Source: an uncultured Exiguobacterium sp.
GTDB lineage: Bacteria > Bacillota > Bacilli > Exiguobacteriales > Exiguobacteriaceae
Assembly (NCBI GenBank): GCA_913775715.1
Contig: CAJYMC010000008.1
Location: 62,001 to 126,000 of the forward strand
Reading direction: 5' to 3'
DNA: 64,000 nucleotides
Positions within the stretch are counted from its first letter, which is position 1. Each line of letters opens with the position of its first letter. This document shows positions 62,029 to 64,000 of this stretch, piece after piece. The position numbers were made by a program, and so were the translations under genes. The notes below the pieces were generated by a model. The model was given only the letters and a program-made list of their open reading frames with translations, was not told the origin of the DNA and made no database searches.

Positions 62029-63060
62029 ATGAAATGTACCATCATCGGAGCAACAGGATATACCGGAATTGAGCTAGTTCGGCTACTAGAAGCACATCCC
62101 TCATTTGAAATCGTCTGTTTGATGAGTGATTCGATGGCAGGAAAATCGATGAATGAGTTATTCCCATTCATGAATAAAAAAACATACTCTCTTTTATCTT
62201 CCTTTTCGGTGGAGCATCTGACGAAAACAGAGACAGATCTGGTGTTCTTGGCGACACCGAGTGGAATCTCGAAACATTACTTAGAACAACTTCAAAACTG
62301 GTCTGGTTATGTCATCGATTTGAGTGGTGATTTGCGACTACCGTCTGAATCGTATGAAGCTTGGTATGACAAGGAACCAATAGATGTACATTTACAACAA
62401 AAAGCGACTTATGGTTTACCAGAATGGAATCGTCAAGCTATCACAGCAAGCAAGTGGATTGCGAATCCAGGCTGTTACGCGACAGCAGTTTTGCTTGGAC
62501 TAACACCATTCTTAAAAGAGAAAAAAATCGATCCATCTCAAATCATCATTCAAGCTTCTTCTGGTCTGACGGGAGCAGGGAAAACGTTGACGGCACAAAC
62601 GCATCATGTCCATTCAAGCGAAAACGTTCGCTTGTATAAAGTGAATCAGCATCAGCACATCCCGGAAATTGAGCAGGCGCTTTTCGAATGGACCGGATCA
62701 TCGCATCCGATTACGTTCTCGACTCAACTACTACCGATCAATCGAGGCATCATGGCGATTATGACGGTTCAGCCGTTGATCGATTTATCGGAAATGGAGT
62801 GGCGATCTTGGTTGACTGATCAGTATGCAACGGAACCATTCGTCCGAATCCAACAGGCTGATCCGGAAATCAAGTCCGTCGTAGGTAGTAATCACTGTGA
62901 TTTGACCGTATATAAGGATGAACGGACAGGGCGCCTTACCATAGTCTCGGTCATCGATAACATGCAAAAAGGAGCTGCTGGACAAGCCGTTCAAAATGCC
63001 AACATTCTAGCAGGATTTGATGAGATGTCTGGTTTGACCCAACAGCCGATCTATATTTAA
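62029..63060 (+). CDS. argC: N-acetyl-gamma-glutamyl-phosphate reductase
   Basis: The protein has 343 residues and reduces N-acetylglutamyl phosphate to the semialdehyde with NADPH in arginine synthesis. The nucleotide-binding start is IGATGYTGIELVRLL and the catalytic cysteine is C149 in ANPGCYATA. Further conserved blocks are DLSGDLRL and KVNQHQHIPEIEQ. The ATG follows GAGGAG. It heads the arginine operon, with argJ 30 bases downstream. Confidence 0.96.
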   Translation: MKCTIIGATGYTGIELVRLLEAHPSFEIVCLMSDSMAGKSMNELFPFMNKKTYSLLSSFSVEHLTKTETDLVFLATPSGISKHYLEQLQNWSGYVIDLSGDLRLPSESYEAWYDKEPIDVHLQQKATYGLPEWNRQAITASKWIANPGCYATAVLLGLTPFLKEKKIDPSQIIIQASSGLTGAGKTLTAQTHHVHSSENVRLYKVNQHQHIPEIEQALFEWTGSSHPITFSTQLLPINRGIMAIMTVQPLIDLSEMEWRSWLTDQYATEPFVRIQQADPEIKSVVGSNHCDLTVYKDERTGRLTIVSVIDNMQKGAAGQAVQNANILAGFDEMSGLTQQPIYI

Positions 63061-63090
63061 ACACTTTGAGATGAAAGAGGAGGAGCGCCT

Positions 63091-64000
63091 GTGTGGCAAG
63101 TACAAGTAGAGACCCCATTGACGATTACGACACCGAAAGGATTTCAAGCATCAGGGGTACACGTGGGACTAAAACGAAAGAGGAAGGATCTTGGTTTGAT
63201 TTGGTGTGAGGAAGGGGCAAGTGCCGCGGCTGTCTATACGACGAACCAAGTCCAAGCAGCACCGATTACTGTGACGAAGCAAGCACTACAGGCGTCACAA
63301 GGACGCATTCATGCCGTCCTCGTCAACAGTGGAAATGCGAATGCCTGCACAGGAGAACTAGGTCTATCACATGCGTACACATCACAACAAGCATTAGCGA
63401 CACACTTCGGAATCGCTCCTGAACAAGTCGCCATCGCTTCGACTGGGATCATCGGTCAACCGTTAGCGATTGATACGTTACTAGCGGGCATTCCACAGTT
63501 GGCTCCAGGGCAGGATGACGCGTCAGCCGATTCGTTTGCGCATGCGATCCTGACGACCGATACCGGTACGAAAACAGCTGGTCAACAATACATGCAAGGA
63601 GATATCCAAATTTCGGTCTGTGGCGTGGCGAAAGGCTCAGGGATGATTCATCCGAACATGGCGACGATGCTTGGTTTCTTGACGACCGATGCAACGATTG
63701 AACCAGATGTCTTACAGACACTGTTGCGCCGGACGATTCATCGGACGTTCAACTGCATTACCGTAGATGGAGACAGTTCGACAAATGACATGGTCATGAT
63801 TTTAGCGAGCGGAGCTGCAGGAGGAGCAACGATCGTTGAAGGCACAGACGAAGCATTGGCATTTGAGCAAGCGATTGAAACGGTTTGCCAAGATTTAGCG
63901 AAACAGATTGCGCGGGACGGGGAAGGCGCGACAAAGTTGATCGAGGTGACGGTAGCGGGGACAGAAACGGATGAAGTGGCACGAATGATCGCCAAACAAG
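63091..64000 (+). CDS. argJ: Bifunctional ornithine acetyltransferase/N-acetylglutamate synthase (N-terminal part)
   Basis: The gene runs off the window; about 303 residues are visible. It starts with GTG after AGGAGGAG. Conserved parts are AVYTTNQVQAAP, VNSGNANACTG and GVAKGSGMIHPNMATMLGF, where autocleavage between Ala191 and Thr192 would create the catalytic Thr of the beta subunit. It transfers the acetyl group between N-acetylornithine and glutamate. ArgJ next to argC and the AhrC boxes point to the cyclic acetyl pathway. Confidence 0.95.
   Translation, partial: MWQVQVETPLTITTPKGFQASGVHVGLKRKRKDLGLIWCEEGASAAAVYTTNQVQAAPITVTKQALQASQGRIHAVLVNSGNANACTGELGLSHAYTSQQALATHFGIAPEQVAIASTGIIGQPLAIDTLLAGIPQLAPGQDDASADSFAHAILTTDTGTKTAGQQYMQGDIQISVCGVAKGSGMIHPNMATMLGFLTTDATIEPDVLQTLLRRTIHRTFNCITVDGDSSTNDMVMILASGAAGGATIVEGTDEALAFEQAIETVCQDLAKQIARDGEGATKLIEVTVAGTETDEVARMIAKQ

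Noticed and set aside
1..64000. CRISPR array, insertion sequences, prophage, toxin-antitoxin or secondary metabolite cluster
   Set aside because: Reading both strands, I found no repeated spacer arrays, no transposase or integrase motifs, and no matching gene sets.

Overview
The window reads as a chromosomal segment from a low-to-mid GC Gram-positive of the class Bacilli. Supporting signs are strong GGAGG-type ribosome binding sites with some TTG and GTG starts, sigma-B style promoters, cre-like catabolite sites, a TPP riboswitch on thiDME, AhrC/ArgR-like boxes before argCJ, and YidD, CsbD, YhfH, YkyA and YitT family proteins. A CrtP-type diapocarotenoid oxidase, a fatty acid hydroxylase and the general protein character suggest Exiguobacterium or a close relative; this is inference without a database search. 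I see no insertion sequence, integrase, prophage, CRISPR array or rRNA. The window starts inside an oligopeptide-binding lipoprotein gene and ends inside argJ.

Layout. 1-8.4 kb: oppA-like (partial), MgtC-family membrane protein, an APC amino acid antiporter, a PAS-PAS-GGDEF-EAL protein with a degenerate GGDEF site, rocD with a cre site, a sigma-B csbD gene, and an N-acetylglucosamine-type PTS EIICB with NagR-like and cre sites. 8.4-15.6 kb: EamA transporter, YkyA lipoprotein, polysaccharide deacetylase, small YhfH gene, nitroreductase, tRNA-Val, YdhK lipoprotein divergent from a histidine kinase-response regulator pair, and a histidine phosphatase. 15.6-26 kb: CrtP-like oxidase with an ICMT-like methyltransferase, SH3b-VanY carboxypeptidase, an RND efflux pump, a second identical tRNA-Val, a PTS_EIIC_2 gene behind a structured leader RNA, a phosphoesterase and a fatty acid hydroxylase. 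26-37.7 kb: a TetR regulator overlapping a YhgE/Pip gene, quinone oxidoreductase, yidD, tautomerase, aldehyde dehydrogenase, DUF2254/DUF456 pair, CNNM transporter, and a sigma-B operon (ohr, a small acidic protein, PfpI-like). 38-50.5 kb: tandem PcsB/CwlO-like coiled-coil M23 hydrolases, TPP riboswitch-thiD-thiM-thiE, an orphan CadC-type repressor, YitT, FNT channel, aminopeptidase AmpS and murB. 50.7-64 kb: acetyltransferases, several unrecognised proteins, NfrA-like reductase, LCP protein, SDR, TlpA/ResA, NhaC antiporter, a 31-residue membrane peptide and argC-argJ.

Functional threads are nitrogen and carbon source choice (RocD, amino acid antiporter, NagE-type EIICB, CcpA sites), cell-envelope remodelling (M23 pair, deacetylase, carboxypeptidase, MurB, LCP), general stress (three sigma-B promoters) and thiamine and arginine biosynthesis. 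The parts least explained by known families are the attenuator-like leader before the PTS_EIIC_2 gene, a predicted hairpin-bridged ribosome binding site before the CNNM gene, an eight-codon upstream ORF coupled to yitT, and a 78-bp imperfect palindrome near 59.6 kb. No clearly new multi-gene system was seen.
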